From CAZMZW01 sp964571135 (GTDB lineage Bacteria; Chloroflexota; Anaerolineae; Anaerolineales; Anaerolineaceae): a DNA stretch of 64,000 nt. Both the position numbers and the translations under genes were made by a program. The notes beneath the pieces are model-generated. The model was not told the DNA's origin, made no database searches, and saw only the letters and a list, made by a program, of their open reading frames with translations. Of this stretch, positions 17,213-25,695 are shown piece after piece (within the stretch, counting starts at the first letter, position 1; each line of letters begins with the position of its first letter). The DNA is taken from the NCBI GenBank assembly GCA_964571135.1, contig CAZMZW010000002.1, positions 186,001 through 250,000 of the forward strand. The letters are read 5' to 3'.

Positions 17213-18343
17213 CTAAATCTCAAATTTACATATAGATTCAATCACTCGGGCTTGCTCATCCTGGGCGAGTTCATTATAGAACGGTAAGCGAATTAATTGA
17301 TCGCTGACCTTTTCGGTTACCGGGCAATCTCCTTCGCTTCCACCTAGCCGGCGTCCCATATCTGAGAGGTTCAGGGGTAAATAGTGAAAAACAGCCATAA
17401 TGTTGAGTGATTTTAGATGTTCAATAAAATTCTGTCGACTTTCAAGGTTTGGAAGAAGCATGTAAAACATGTGATACGCTTGATCGCAATAATCCGGGAT
17501 CGAAGGTAATTTGACGTTATTTTTCGTCGCCCAACAGGATAAATTTAAATTATAAGTGTTCCAAATCTCGCGACGTTTGTTCTGGATCAGGTCTTTTTCT
17601 TCCAACTGTGAGTATAGAACAGCTGCCAATATATCTGAGGGTAAATAGCTCGATCCAAGTTTGACCCATGTGTATTTATCTACCTGACCACGGAAGAAAC
17701 GGCTGCGATTGGTGCCTTTTTCGCGGATGATCTCGGCTTCCTCGACATATTTAGGGTCATTGATCAATAACGCTCCACCTTCACCGCACGTGAAATTTTT
17801 TGTTTCATGAAAACTTTGGGTTGCTAGGCAGCCGAATGTTCCCAGGTTCTTCCCCCGGTATTTACCAAATAGACCATGGGCATTATCTTCGACAACGGGA
17901 ATATTGTGTTTTGCAGTAATATCCATGATTGTATCCATCTCACACCCTACTCCAGCGTAATGAACGATATATACTGCTTTAGTTCTTGGAGTGATTAATC
18001 CTTCCAATAGTCTTTCATCTATGTTAAGGGTATCAGGGTGAATATCACAGAAAACTGGTTTTGCTCCTCGTAAAACAAAGGCATTTACAGTGGAAACAAA
18101 TGTGAAATCTGGTACTATGACTTCATCCCCGGATTGAAGCTTAAGAAGTAACGCACTCATGTCAAGGGCATGGGTGCAACTTGTTGTCAATAATACTTTT
18201 GGTACGCCGATTTCCTTTTCAAGAAATGCATGACATTTTTTTGTAAAACTTCCATCACCTGAAATATGCCGGCTTTGCAAAGCCCCCTGAATGTAAGCTA
18301 TCTCGTTTGCTGCAATATAAGGTTTGTTGAAATTAATCTGCAT
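17213..18343 (-). CDS. wecE: dTDP-4-amino-4,6-dideoxygalactose transaminase (WecE/RffA-like)
   Basis: PLP-dependent DegT/DnrJ/EryC1-family aminotransferase. WecE converts dTDP-4-keto-6-deoxyglucose plus glutamate into dTDP-4-amino-4,6-dideoxygalactose. The 376 residues equal the length of E. coli WecE and include WecE-like stretches: DFTFVSTVNAFVLRGAKPVF, HYAGVGCEMDTIM, FHETKNFTCGEGGALLIN (PLP lysine in HETKN) and REKGTNRSRFFRGQVDKYTW. It directly abuts the GT2 gene (no gap) in a five-gene run. rmlA, rmlB and a WecD-like gene nearby supply the rest of the pathway. Confidence 0.9.
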   Translation of the reverse strand: MQINFNKPYIAANEIAYIQGALQSRHISGDGSFTKKCHAFLEKEIGVPKVLLTTSCTHALDMSALLLKLQSGDEVIVPDFTFVSTVNAFVLRGAKPVFCDIHPDTLNIDERLLEGLITPRTKAVYIVHYAGVGCEMDTIMDITAKHNIPVVEDNAHGLFGKYRGKNLGTFGCLATQSFHETKNFTCGEGGALLINDPKYVEEAEIIREKGTNRSRFFRGQVDKYTWVKLGSSYLPSDILAAVLYSQLEEKDLIQNKRREIWNTYNLNLSCWATKNNVKLPSIPDYCDQAYHMFYMLLPNLESRQNFIEHLKSLNIMAVFHYLPLNLSDMGRRLGGSEGDCPVTEKVSDQLIRLPFYNELAQDEQARVIESICKFEI

Positions 18344-19279
18344 CTATAACCCTTTGTTTGTTGTAACTATCTGTTCGATGCAATAAGGTGGACGCGCAGA
18401 ACTTCGTTCAAAAATATGACCGAGGTATTCACCAAAAATTCCCAAAGCGAATAATTGAGTTCCACTAAAAATAGTTATCACAGATGCTAGAAAAGGAAAA
18501 CCAGGAATGCTCCCTTCTGATGCATAACGGGCTAAGACATAGATCAGGATGAATAGTCCAAAAACCGTAAATGAAAATCCTACCAGACTGGCAAATCGCA
18601 AGGGCGCTGTACTGAAACCTGTAAGGATTAACATGCCCATTTTGATAAGTTTGTAAAAATTATAGTTGGATTTGCCTTCCACCCTCGTTGATTGATTTAC
18701 TAAAACCGTCCCAAATCGCTTCGTTCCCCAGGAAAGCAGGGCATCGATAATGACATCTGGACCATGAAAATTTGCAAACGAATCTCGCAAATTGGTTTGA
18801 AAAACCCGGAAAGAGCTGATATTTCGTACGCTCGAAATACCGATTACCCGCCCCAATAATAATTTCGCATATTTTGAAAAGAAATTACGCCAATTGGAAT
18901 GCGGCATTTTTTTGGGAATTCCATAAATTACATCAAACCCTTTATCCAATCCGTCCAATAATTTATGGATCTCCTCGGGAGGGTGCTGCAAATCGTCATC
19001 CATGGTTATTGTGTAGTCGAATTTTGCAGCACGGATCCCGCATAATAAAGCGTTATGCTGACCATAGTTACGTTTTAAATTAATTCCGACGATGCAAGGA
19101 TTTTCCTTGATCAAAAATTTAATGACTTCCCAGCTATTATCCTGGCTGCTATCATTAACAAGAATTAATTCATATTTACGTGTTATTTGATCTAAAGCAT
19201 TACGCAACCTTTTTACTAATTGTGGAAGGATTTTTGCGCTGTTATATACAGGAATCACGACTGAATAATTATTTTTCAT
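18344..19279 (-). CDS. GT2 glycosyltransferase, GtrB/polyprenyl-phosphate type
   Basis: 311 residues. A GT-A domain begins YSVVIPVYNSAKILPQLV and has the metal/nucleotide motif TMDDDLQHPPEEI near residue 95. Two C-terminal membrane helices (about 228-252 and 262-285) match the GtrB/DPM1-type enzymes that load a sugar onto undecaprenyl phosphate. The next upstream gene is a GT-C-like membrane protein, a typical user of such lipid-linked sugars. Spacing is 10 bases to that gene and zero to wecE, indicating one operon. Confidence 0.88.
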   Translation of the reverse strand: MKNNYSVVIPVYNSAKILPQLVKRLRNALDQITRKYELILVNDSSQDNSWEVIKFLIKENPCIVGINLKRNYGQHNALLCGIRAAKFDYTITMDDDLQHPPEEIHKLLDGLDKGFDVIYGIPKKMPHSNWRNFFSKYAKLLLGRVIGISSVRNISSFRVFQTNLRDSFANFHGPDVIIDALLSWGTKRFGTVLVNQSTRVEGKSNYNFYKLIKMGMLILTGFSTAPLRFASLVGFSFTVFGLFILIYVLARYASEGSIPGFPFLASVITIFSGTQLFALGIFGEYLGHIFERSSARPPYCIEQIVTTNKGL

Positions 19280-19289
19280 GGTTCTGCCA

Positions 19290-21353
19290 TTATAAACGAG
19301 GGCAATTATATTCTGCTTTCAACGAAATTAGTCCATTTCTAGTTTTTTCATCAATCATTGGATCATTCATAATGCGATCCCATGTATAACATAAACCAGG
19401 GAGATACTTATCAGCAGTCTGAAGTGATAGTTTGGCAAGCGAACTTGCTTCTTCTATTTTTCCTAAACGGATATTTGCTTCAATAAAAGGAAGCCACTCA
19501 GATGGATTTCGTGGTTTAAAGGAACGGTTCTTTGCATCCATTCCCAAGTTTATTATCGTTTGCCAATCTCCAGATTGCCTGGCAAGGTCGGCTTTTTCAA
19601 AATAGTAACACCAATCGTGATCGGGTTCATTGGGAAGTAATTCACGGGGAGGATTTTTAAGAAATGGTGGATTTGAAATGATTTGGTCCAAATTTGATAT
19701 TTGAATTGAATCAGCTTCCAGTTGGGTCAAGTTGGGTAGGATTCCAGCATTGGCAAAGATTGGATCAAAAATTTGCAGGCAGCCAGGTGGTGCAAATTTC
19801 AACACTAAGGCATTGTTTGTATTTCCTTCAAAGGAAACAGTACGGAAGGGTTGCTGAATTGTCTGGTTCATTGAAAGTGATGTCAGTCTTTGACTTTTCA
19901 ATCGAACATCCGTGAAATAGAATAGATAGTTTAATTTTGTAGTTTTGTTTTCAGTGTCATAGGTCCAATTTAATGGAGCAGTCAACGAGTTATCGCTATA
20001 ATAATTCAGGGGGAGATTGGTGGTCATTATCACCGTTCCTTTTTTTAAATCAGGTGCTCTCCAGGTTAACTGCCAGAAAAAATCTTGAAAATTCTCCCAA
20101 TCGCGTTTAAAGGAGATTGTGTTTTGAAAATGAAAACCAACAGCTAGACTGATCAACAAGCTGGCAGATAGTAACTTTAGCCACGGCAGTCCTAATAACC
20201 ATTCCATTAATCCAACCATTAACAGACTAACGCCAAATACAAAAGATAGATTCAACCTGTCCCAGGCGAATTCCAATGATATTGGTAGTTTTAGAACCCA
20301 ATACATAATTCCTGATAGAAATATCGAAAATAATCCGATTACGATTAATTGCAAGGCATAATGGTCAGTTTTATTCAAGTCATTTGACTCTAATCTGGTG
20401 GATTTTTCTTGGAATAACCGAAAAAAAACAAAAATTATGATAATTACTAAAATAAGAAGTACAAAATATAAGATGGTTGCATTTGTGCCAAATTCACTAA
20501 TTGTTGGGAAATTAAAAGTCTTGCTCCAGGCAGAGATGCTTACAGTATAAAGGTTTTTAAAAAGAATGAGGATCGAACTAGCCATATTTCCATTTGATGT
20601 GGATGTGAATTCATCCATTAATTTAGGAGAATAGGTCGGAAATTTAAAAATTAATACTCGCCAGATTAAGAAGAAAAATAAGCCACAGAGATAAGGAATC
20701 CAAGATTTCGCAACTCGAATAATACTTTTAGCCATCTTCTCGGTCTTTTTATTTAAAACAAACCAAATTAATATCGGGCGGAGCAATTCCAAAGGAGTGA
20801 AATACTCAAGAGAAAAATTCACTAAAACAGATACAAAAACACAAATACCAATTAACCACCAATATTTTCTTGAATTCTGCAGGCTAAATAGCATTCCCCA
20901 GATTGAAAAAAAGAATAGCGCCAAATGGCTTATATGGTGGATGTAGGGTAATGAAATTGGCTGTTGAAGAAAACCCGGGTAAATAAAAAAGAAAATGGCA
21001 ATAAGTGCATTTGGTAATCGTTTCTTTGGCCAAATAATATTAATGGACCACCAAACAAAAATTGCAGAAATCCAATGAAATAACAGAGATGCAATGTGAT
21101 ATGCGATCAGCTTATATCCAAACAGCCAGGTGGCGAGCATAAAAATCCATGCAGAATGCGGCCGGTCAGATGCAACGAATTGAGAAAAACTAGTTGAACC
21201 AAAAACATGATATTGCCACAAATAGGGCCAACCGTCCCAATATAGTCCCAGGGTTGGGATCAAGATGCCATAGCTCAATATTCCGATTAATAGCAAAAGA
21301 AGCGGAATGGAATATTTTTGGTTTTTTATAAATGAAATAATCTTATTTTTCAT
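19290..21353 (-). CDS. GT-C-like polytopic membrane protein with C-terminal soluble domain
   Basis: 687 residues with about twelve membrane segments up to residue 410, then a soluble domain of about 270 residues. The first external loop carries acidic residues in LGLYWDGWPYLWQYH (near 36-50), where GT-C enzymes hold their catalytic Asp. The tail is helical at its end (DWQTIINLGMDAKNR; RLGKIEEASSLAKLSLQTA), suggesting TPR-like pairs. A role as a glycosyltransferase using polyprenyl-phosphate sugars fits its place at the head of the GT2-wecE operon. Fold assignment is inference; no family name recognised. Confidence 0.65.
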   Translation of the reverse strand: MKNKIISFIKNQKYSIPLLLLLIGILSYGILIPTLGLYWDGWPYLWQYHVFGSTSFSQFVASDRPHSAWIFMLATWLFGYKLIAYHIASLLFHWISAIFVWWSINIIWPKKRLPNALIAIFFFIYPGFLQQPISLPYIHHISHLALFFFSIWGMLFSLQNSRKYWWLIGICVFVSVLVNFSLEYFTPLELLRPILIWFVLNKKTEKMAKSIIRVAKSWIPYLCGLFFFLIWRVLIFKFPTYSPKLMDEFTSTSNGNMASSILILFKNLYTVSISAWSKTFNFPTISEFGTNATILYFVLLILVIIIIFVFFRLFQEKSTRLESNDLNKTDHYALQLIVIGLFSIFLSGIMYWVLKLPISLEFAWDRLNLSFVFGVSLLMVGLMEWLLGLPWLKLLSASLLISLAVGFHFQNTISFKRDWENFQDFFWQLTWRAPDLKKGTVIMTTNLPLNYYSDNSLTAPLNWTYDTENKTTKLNYLFYFTDVRLKSQRLTSLSMNQTIQQPFRTVSFEGNTNNALVLKFAPPGCLQIFDPIFANAGILPNLTQLEADSIQISNLDQIISNPPFLKNPPRELLPNEPDHDWCYYFEKADLARQSGDWQTIINLGMDAKNRSFKPRNPSEWLPFIEANIRLGKIEEASSLAKLSLQTADKYLPGLCYTWDRIMNDPMIDEKTRNGLISLKAEYNCPRL

Positions 21354-21715
21354 GGAAACTTGTTAGTATTGAAGATATTTTAATTCGGAATAAAAAGAAT
21401 GTTGATTAAAGTTGGAATTGAATTCATAATCTTTTTTAAAAATATACTTCAAGCGGGCTAAAAATATTACCAAGTAAATCAGCGATCATATTAAAAAGAT
21501 AGAGTTAAATGCAGTCTTTAGAATAAATCTTTTAGATATTATCTAATTGTACTCAGAATCAATCGGCATTGAATAGCCGCCTTATGAATGATTAGAGGTG
21601 AGAAATATTTCTTAATTTTAGAAATACTATTTATATTCATTATGCGTATGATAAAAATTCTTTTATAATAATTCCATTATTGAAGTGAATTCATATGGAT
21701 AAATAAATTCTAAAA
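21354..21715. other. Divergent AT-rich intergenic region
   Basis: 362 bases between two divergent sugar genes. It is strongly AT-rich with no credible reading frame. A TATAAT at 21664-21669 is the best -10 candidate for the rightward gene, without a convincing -35. A GAAATATTTC palindrome lies near 21602. It probably holds promoters for both directions. Confidence 0.5.
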
Positions 21716-22708
21716 ATGGCACCCATTAAAACTCCTCCAAGAAATCTTAATAATATTCAATCTGTTCTAACAGCATCCCCATTCAAACCTTTCCGCAATA
21801 TTTCAAAAGGAATTGAAAGAGAGATTAATCAATTTTGGCTTAACAGAATCACTGATTCTTTGATATCAGATAATTCACTCTTTATTGAAATAAATTCTGA
21901 TGACCAGTTGGAAGGTTTTATAGTGATCAACGATTTACCCTGGGACTCAAAAATTCTTAAGACAAATATGGCTTCCATAAGTGAATTCGTTTTAAATCCA
22001 AACTGCACTTCGAAAGAGTTGGTTGCTGATGAGCTTTTGGAAAAGGCGATTGCCGCAGCGAAAAATGAAGGATATCAATTCTTGCTTTGTAAGGTATATA
22101 CAAACGACCTGGTAGTAATCCATGCATTAGAAAAAGCAGGTTTTTTACTGGTTGATACTTTATTGGAATATGAGGTAGATTTCCGCAAAACACCATTTAA
22201 CGATATTCATGAACAAAAGCGTTCTGAAGATATCATTATCCGTTTCGCCAAAATGGATGACGAATTGGAAATATCTGAATTGGCAAAAGCCGCATTTGCC
22301 AACCACTTTGGACGTTACCACTCAGATCCAAGAATTCCGCGAAATTTGGCTACACAAGTATATGCTGAATGGATGCATTCCAGCCTGCATGGATATGCAG
22401 ATTATTTTGTGCTTGCTGAGGTGAATGGAAAAATTGCAGGTCTTTCGATTTGGAAAAAAACAAGTGATTTGGAAAAGACGCTTCCTGTTCGAATCAGTCA
22501 TTACAGTATTGGTGCGATTCTCCCGGACTTTTTTGGGAAAAAATTGTTTTCAATATTGTCCTTTGAAGGAATGAAATTACTTAATCGGGAATCCGATGTC
22601 ATTGAAGTCTCCACCCATATTAATAACTATCCTGTTCAAAGAGCACTAACGCGTCTGGGATTTCAAATCAGTGATGCCTGTCATTCATTTCATAAATGGC
22701 TGGATTAA
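21716..22708 (+). CDS. GNAT acetyltransferase, WecD/RffC-like
   Basis: 330 residues. WecD acetylates dTDP-4-amino-4,6-dideoxygalactose. Two WecD-like features are seen: LPWDSKILKTNMASISEFVL near residue 73, and HFGRYHSDPRIP followed by YAEWMHSSLHG and YFVLAEVNGKIAGLSIW near 200-245, the acetyl-CoA-binding core. A C-terminal INNYPVQRALTRLGF matches the GNAT acyl-CoA motif. It is about 100 residues longer than E. coli WecD and may contain two GNAT repeats. No Shine-Dalgarno is evident. The end overlaps convergent rmlA by 4 bases. Confidence 0.75.
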   Translation: MAPIKTPPRNLNNIQSVLTASPFKPFRNISKGIEREINQFWLNRITDSLISDNSLFIEINSDDQLEGFIVINDLPWDSKILKTNMASISEFVLNPNCTSKELVADELLEKAIAAAKNEGYQFLLCKVYTNDLVVIHALEKAGFLLVDTLLEYEVDFRKTPFNDIHEQKRSEDIIIRFAKMDDELEISELAKAAFANHFGRYHSDPRIPRNLATQVYAEWMHSSLHGYADYFVLAEVNGKIAGLSIWKKTSDLEKTLPVRISHYSIGAILPDFFGKKLFSILSFEGMKLLNRESDVIEVSTHINNYPVQRALTRLGFQISDACHSFHKWLD

Positions 22709-23580
22709 ATAAATTTATCTTCCAGCAATCTTAGAAGGTATTCCCCATATTTATTACCAATGTTTTTCTTGGCTAAATCTTGGAATTGTTCAATATTGAT
22801 ATATCCTTGTCGAAAGGCAATTTCTTCTGGACAAGAAATCATTAATCCCTGACGTTCCTGTACCACTTGAACAAAATGCGCCGCCTGAAGGAGGGATTCA
22901 TGGGTACCAGCATCTAGCCATGCTATGCCTCGACCGAGGACAATCACTTTTAGCGAACCTTCTTTAAGGAAAATTCTATTTAGGTCAGTAATTTCAATTT
23001 CATCCCTTGAAGACGGTTTTAATTGAGAGGCAAAATCACAAACACGATGATCATAGAAATAAACACCAGGAATAGCTAAATTAGAGCGCGGGCGGGAAGG
23101 TTTTTCTTCGATATTAATTGCATTGAAATTCTTATCAATTTCAATTACTCCAAAATTGCTTGGGTCACGAACAGGATAAGCAAAGACAGAAGCTCCGTGT
23201 TTAATTTTTGCGGCTGACTGCAGAATATCTATCAATCCACGTCCATAAAAAATATTATCACCCAGCGTCATTACCACCGGTTGGCCGTTCACAAATTCCC
23301 GACCAACTATAAATGCATCTGCTAATCCACGTGGTTCAGTTTGTTCTTTATATGTGAATTGAAGCCCCCATTGGCTGCCATCTCCTAAGAGATTTTTATA
23401 AGAAGGTATATATTCAGGATTACTAATAACCAGTATTTCACGGATACCTGCCATCATTAATAATGAAAGGGGATAATAGATCATGGGTTTGTCGTAGACA
23501 GGTAAGAGCTGTTTGCTGACCGCGAGAGTCAAAGGATAGAGACGTGTTCCTTTTCCACCTGCTAAAATGATCCCTTTCAT
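22705..23580 (-). CDS. rmlA: Glucose-1-phosphate thymidylyltransferase
   Basis: Joins dTTP and glucose-1-phosphate to give dTDP-glucose. 291 residues from the ATG at 23580, with the signature MKGIILAGGKGTRLYPLT, VSKQLLPVYDKPMIYYPLS and TLGDNIFYG. The longer frame beginning 14 codons earlier is rejected because GGAGG lies 6 bases before this ATG and the nucleotide motif starts here. Its start overlaps the rmlB stop (ATGA), so the two are translationally coupled. Confidence 0.96.
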   Translation of the reverse strand: MKGIILAGGKGTRLYPLTLAVSKQLLPVYDKPMIYYPLSLLMMAGIREILVISNPEYIPSYKNLLGDGSQWGLQFTYKEQTEPRGLADAFIVGREFVNGQPVVMTLGDNIFYGRGLIDILQSAAKIKHGASVFAYPVRDPSNFGVIEIDKNFNAINIEEKPSRPRSNLAIPGVYFYDHRVCDFASQLKPSSRDEIEITDLNRIFLKEGSLKVIVLGRGIAWLDAGTHESLLQAAHFVQVVQERQGLMISCPEEIAFRQGYINIEQFQDLAKKNIGNKYGEYLLRLLEDKFI

Positions 23581-24665
23581 TTCTTTCCTCCTTCGCGATT
23601 GGAATAGTTTTTCTTCATCCAATCCTGGTAATCTGGCCTATTTATGACCTTTTTTACCCATGAGCTATTATTTAGATACCATTCAACTGTCTTGTGCAAA
23701 CCGCTTTCCAGTGATTCTTTTGGTAGCCAACCAAGCTCATTCTTGATTTTTTTAATGTCCATCGCGTATCGCCGGTCATGACCAGGTCTATCCTGTACAA
23801 ATTTAACCAATTGATAATGAGGCTTATAGATGGAATTTGGTAACAATTGATCCAAGATTGTGCAAATGGTTTGTATAATATCCAAATTACATGGCTGGTT
23901 ATTCCCCCCAATATTATAGGTTTCTCCATCTTTTCCGAATTCAAGCACTTTCAGAATCGCTTCGCAATGATCTTCAACAAATAACCAGTCGCGTATTTGT
24001 TTACCATCACCGTAAACTGGCAGAGGTTTTCCTTGAATGGCATTTTGAATAAATAAGGGGATCAATTTCTCCGGATATTGATAAGGACCATAATTATTGG
24101 AACAATTTGTGATAGTAACGGGTAAGCGGTAGGTTTGGAAATATGAACGAACTAAGAGATCACTTGCAGCTTTTGAAGCGGCATAAGGCGAATTTGGTGA
24201 ATATGGGTTTTTTTCAGTAAATGCTGGTTCTGTTGGTGCGAGAGACCCATATACCTCATCAGTGGAAATATGATGAAATCGATTTTTCGACTTTTCAATT
24301 TCTTTGCGGTTCTCCCAATGCTTGAGGGCAGTATTTAATAAAATACTTGTGCCAATAATATTCGTCCGCATAAATTTTATTGGGTCTTGAATAGATCGGT
24401 CGACATGGGATTCTGCAGCAAAATGAACGACTGTATCAATTGTATGTTCCTTGAATATTTTATCAATCAGTTCTTCATTGCAAATATCGCCGTGGTAGAA
24501 GAAATAACTTCCCGGATTTGGCAAAACATTGAGATTATCCAGATTACCCGCATAGGTAAGATTATCAAGATTATGTAGGATGAGGGCTGGTCTCTCAATT
24601 TGTAAAAAATGAATAAAATTTGAACCGATAAATCCTGCCCCTCCTGTTATCAGAACATTTTTCAT
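23577..24665 (-). CDS. rmlB: dTDP-glucose 4,6-dehydratase
   Basis: NAD-dependent extended SDR that makes dTDP-4-keto-6-deoxyglucose. 362 residues with the NAD motif ITGGAGFIGSNF near residue 6, HFAAESHVDRSI, the catalytic Thr-Asp-Glu in HISTDEVYGSL and the YxxxK pair in SPYAASKAASD. rmlC and rmlD, needed for rhamnose, are absent, so the product more likely feeds the WecE branch. rmlA follows with a 4-base overlap. Confidence 0.96.
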   Translation of the reverse strand: MKNVLITGGAGFIGSNFIHFLQIERPALILHNLDNLTYAGNLDNLNVLPNPGSYFFYHGDICNEELIDKIFKEHTIDTVVHFAAESHVDRSIQDPIKFMRTNIIGTSILLNTALKHWENRKEIEKSKNRFHHISTDEVYGSLAPTEPAFTEKNPYSPNSPYAASKAASDLLVRSYFQTYRLPVTITNCSNNYGPYQYPEKLIPLFIQNAIQGKPLPVYGDGKQIRDWLFVEDHCEAILKVLEFGKDGETYNIGGNNQPCNLDIIQTICTILDQLLPNSIYKPHYQLVKFVQDRPGHDRRYAMDIKKIKNELGWLPKESLESGLHKTVEWYLNNSSWVKKVINRPDYQDWMKKNYSNREGGKK

Positions 24666-25018
24666 TGAATTATCCTAAAAAGTGATAGATTCAATTATAG
24701 CGTAAAGGATTTTTCTAATTCAATTTATTTCAAGATTATTATTGTATAATATTATTGGAATTGAATATTTGACCTAAAAATGAAATAGGTTTTGGCTGTA
24801 AGATGAATTGAATTAGGTTTAAAAGCCGATAGAAATTACTTGATAAAAAGAGTCGAATTACGTAATAATCTAAAGAAAAATGTATATGGAGAATTGGTGT
24901 TAGCTACGTAGTTTCCTGCCGACTGACTGAATAAGTGTTTTTATTAACCATTCTTTTTGGTTAATTGCTACAAGTAATTATTAATTCGTACAAACAGCCG
25001 ATAACCTGTAGAGGTAAT
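24666..25018. other. Intergenic region between rmlB and recX
   Basis: AT-rich divergent region. A TATAAT lies at 24745-24750 without a clear -35. Two inverted repeats are visible: TTAACCA / TGGTTAA at 24944-24964, and a longer stem beginning at 24991 that reaches the recX start. No credible gene is seen. Confidence 0.5.
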
Positions 25019-25028
25019 GTGGCTGTTT
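24991..25028 (+). promoter_or_regulatory. Terminator-like hairpin in the recX leader
   Basis: AAACAGCC at 24992-24999 pairs with GGCTGTTT at 25021-25028, with an inner ACCT/AGGT pair. It is followed by TTT and then the recX ATG six bases later. It could attenuate or terminate read-through, or hide the GAGG at 25011-25014 that would serve a GTG start at 25019. Confidence 0.5.
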
Positions 25029-25033
25029 TTAAT

Positions 25034-25672
25034 ATGATGAAAGAAATTACTGATCTTTCACGACAGAAAAACGATTCAAACCGGATTAACGTTTTCATTG
25101 ACGGGTCTTTTTCATTTGGAGTAAGCCGAATTTCAGGTGTCTCACTACGAGTGGGTCAAAAAATTAGTGAAAAGGAAATTATTGAATTTATAGATAATGA
25201 CTCATTCGAAAAAGTGTTTCAAAGTGCTTTGCATTACCTTAGTTTTCGCAATCGCAGTGAAAATGAGGTCAGGCTGAATTTAACAGGGAAAGGGTTTTTT
25301 GAAAACGATATTATTAAAGTTATTGATTGCCTTAAGTCACGTGGATACCTTGATGACGGAAATTTTGCAAAAGAATGGGTTGAAAATCGTTCAGCATCAA
25401 AGCCTAGAGGAAGGCGATTGTTAGCTTACGAGTTGAAACAAAAAAAAGTCAATTCAGATATGATTGCTGTGGCTTTACAAAGTCTTCCAAACGAAAGTGT
25501 ATTAGCACTAAAGGCTGCGAGAAAAATTGTTCTTCGCTATGAGAAAATGGAATTCGATATATTTAATAAGAAAGTTACCGGGTTTTTAATTAGAAGAGGA
25601 TTTGATTTTGAAGTTATTCGAGAGGTAAGAAAAATTTTGTGGGAGGAAGTACAACAAAAAATTGATCGATAA
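25034..25672 (+). CDS. recX: Regulatory protein RecX
   Basis: Modulator that binds RecA and limits its filament activity. From the ATG at 25034 the protein has 212 residues, with the family N-terminus RINVFIDGSFSFGVS, ALHYLSFRNRSENEVRLNL, the SRGYLDDGNFAKEWVENR core and a C-terminal repeat FLIRRGFDFEVIREV. The start is ambiguous: the ATG has no Shine-Dalgarno, while an in-frame GTG at 25019 lies 4 bases after GAGG. A further TTG at 24965 is unlikely. rny follows 23 bases downstream. Confidence 0.9.
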   Translation: MMKEITDLSRQKNDSNRINVFIDGSFSFGVSRISGVSLRVGQKISEKEIIEFIDNDSFEKVFQSALHYLSFRNRSENEVRLNLTGKGFFENDIIKVIDCLKSRGYLDDGNFAKEWVENRSASKPRGRRLLAYELKQKKVNSDMIAVALQSLPNESVLALKAARKIVLRYEKMEFDIFNKKVTGFLIRRGFDFEVIREVRKILWEEVQQKIDR

Positions 25673-25695
25673 AATTAACAAAGTAGGAAAAAATT

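Noticed and set aside
22705..24665. A dTDP-rhamnose locus
   Set aside because: rmlC and rmlD are missing, while WecE- and WecD-like genes are present, so another sugar is more likely.
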